Below, in pieces: positions 63,744 to 64,000 of a stretch of DNA of 64,000 nt. The stretch is taken from NCBI GenBank assembly GCA_003439945.1, contig QVRM01001782.1, positions 2,070,731-2,134,730 on the forward strand, given 5' to 3'. Below the pieces are notes generated by a model. The model searched no databases. It worked only from the letters and a program-made list of their open reading frames with translations, and was not told the origin of the DNA. Origin of the DNA: Dermanyssus gallinae (lineage: Eukaryota > Arthropoda > Arachnida > Mesostigmata > Dermanyssidae). Every line of letters begins with the position of its first letter. Position 1 is the first letter of the stretch. A program made the translations under genes and the position numbers.

Positions 63744-64000
63744 GCAGCAGAATAGGTAGAGAAGAAACCGGAAGACGGTGATCATCACAACAACCCCAAT
63801 CATACAAACAAAACAAACAAAAAAAGCTCGAGCGGAGAACAGTTAGTTCATTACCTGGTTGACGCTAACAGGGGTCGAGCGCCCTCGGAACATGGATGTT
63901 GTTTCTGAAGCAGAAAAATAAAGAAGAGATCGGAATACGGCGACCACCACAAAAACGCCAATTATACAGAAAAAAAAACGCTCGAGCGGAGAACAGTTAG
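63744..64000. repeat. Direct repeat of about 100 bp at the window end
   Basis: 63744-63846 and 63908-64000 share GAAGA..., CGGAA.ACGG and CGCTCGAGCGGAGAACAGTTAG (as AGCTCGAG... in the first). The period is about 154 bp and the second copy runs off the window. Confidence 0.8.

Larger units (their letters stand above)
59490..64000. other. 5' flank of the RING gene, no gene recognised, trinucleotide-rich
   Basis: Upstream of the RNF126-like start codon. Simple repeats dominate: (AAC)n and (ACC)n at 60618-60690, (CAG)n at 60876-60908 and 60975-60993, (AAC)n at 61009-61026, CAG/CAT at 61385-61415, (ATC)n at 62699-62716, and GTT/GTC runs at 63470-63585. The ORFs here are low-complexity and unconvincing. 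Part could be 5' UTR or promoter of a gene beyond the window. Confidence 0.5.

Overview
The window is nuclear DNA from an animal, most likely an arthropod. Its protein-coding genes are split by GT-AG introns. Its mobile elements are R1-clade, R2-like and CR1/L2-like non-LTR retrotransposons, Tc1/mariner transposons and an LTR retrotransposon, and long (TA)n microsatellites are everywhere. A mite- or tick-like chelicerate would fit, but nothing here proves the lineage.

Four host genes can be reconstructed exon by exon with matching splice phases. (1) The 3' part of MRPS5 (mitochondrial ribosomal protein S5) is on the + strand, 2-8857. (2) A GLD2/TENT2-type cytoplasmic poly(A) polymerase is on the - strand, 37570 down to 18599: ten exons, an inferred 566 residues, with a retrotransposon-filled first intron. 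(3) Geminin, the inhibitor of the DNA-licensing factor CDT1, is on the + strand, about 41060-43402. (4) An RNF126/RNF115-type RING-H2 ubiquitin ligase is on the - strand, 59488 down to 51740: five exons, 311 residues. MRPS5 and GLD2 are tail to tail, GLD2 and geminin are head to head across about 3.5 kb, and geminin and the RING gene are tail to tail. No operon-like cooperation is suggested; these are independent housekeeping or cell-cycle genes.

Region by region. 1-8950 is MRPS5, with two R1-like LINEs and a mariner relic in its last intron. 8950-18590 is intergenic and mostly decayed CR1/L2-like LINEs; the older one has an ORF1 with a PHD finger. 18599-37570 is the GLD2 gene, whose introns hold an R2-like LINE, a tRNA-derived SINE with perfect 16-bp duplications, a LINE with a restriction-enzyme-like endonuclease, and a long R1-type LINE interrupted by another LINE. 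37.6-44.3 kb is the intergenic region plus geminin. 44.3-51.7 kb holds a dead Tc1-type transposon and a 1081-bp palindromic foldback element. 51.7-59.5 kb is the RING ligase, with a gag-bearing LTR element lacking pol in intron 1. 59.5-64.0 kb has no recognisable gene and is rich in trinucleotide repeats.

The most interesting pattern is that several LINE copies abut (TA)n tracts at both ends. One is only a 60-bp 3' stub, inside a (TA)n tract, that shares its sequence with the 3' end of an R2-like element about 35 kb away. This suggests retrotransposons that target (TA)n microsatellites. The foldback palindrome, the pol-less LTR element, and two hairpins probably made by snap-back synthesis are further points worth checking. 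All gene models come from reading splice sites and known protein families by eye; no alignment was run.
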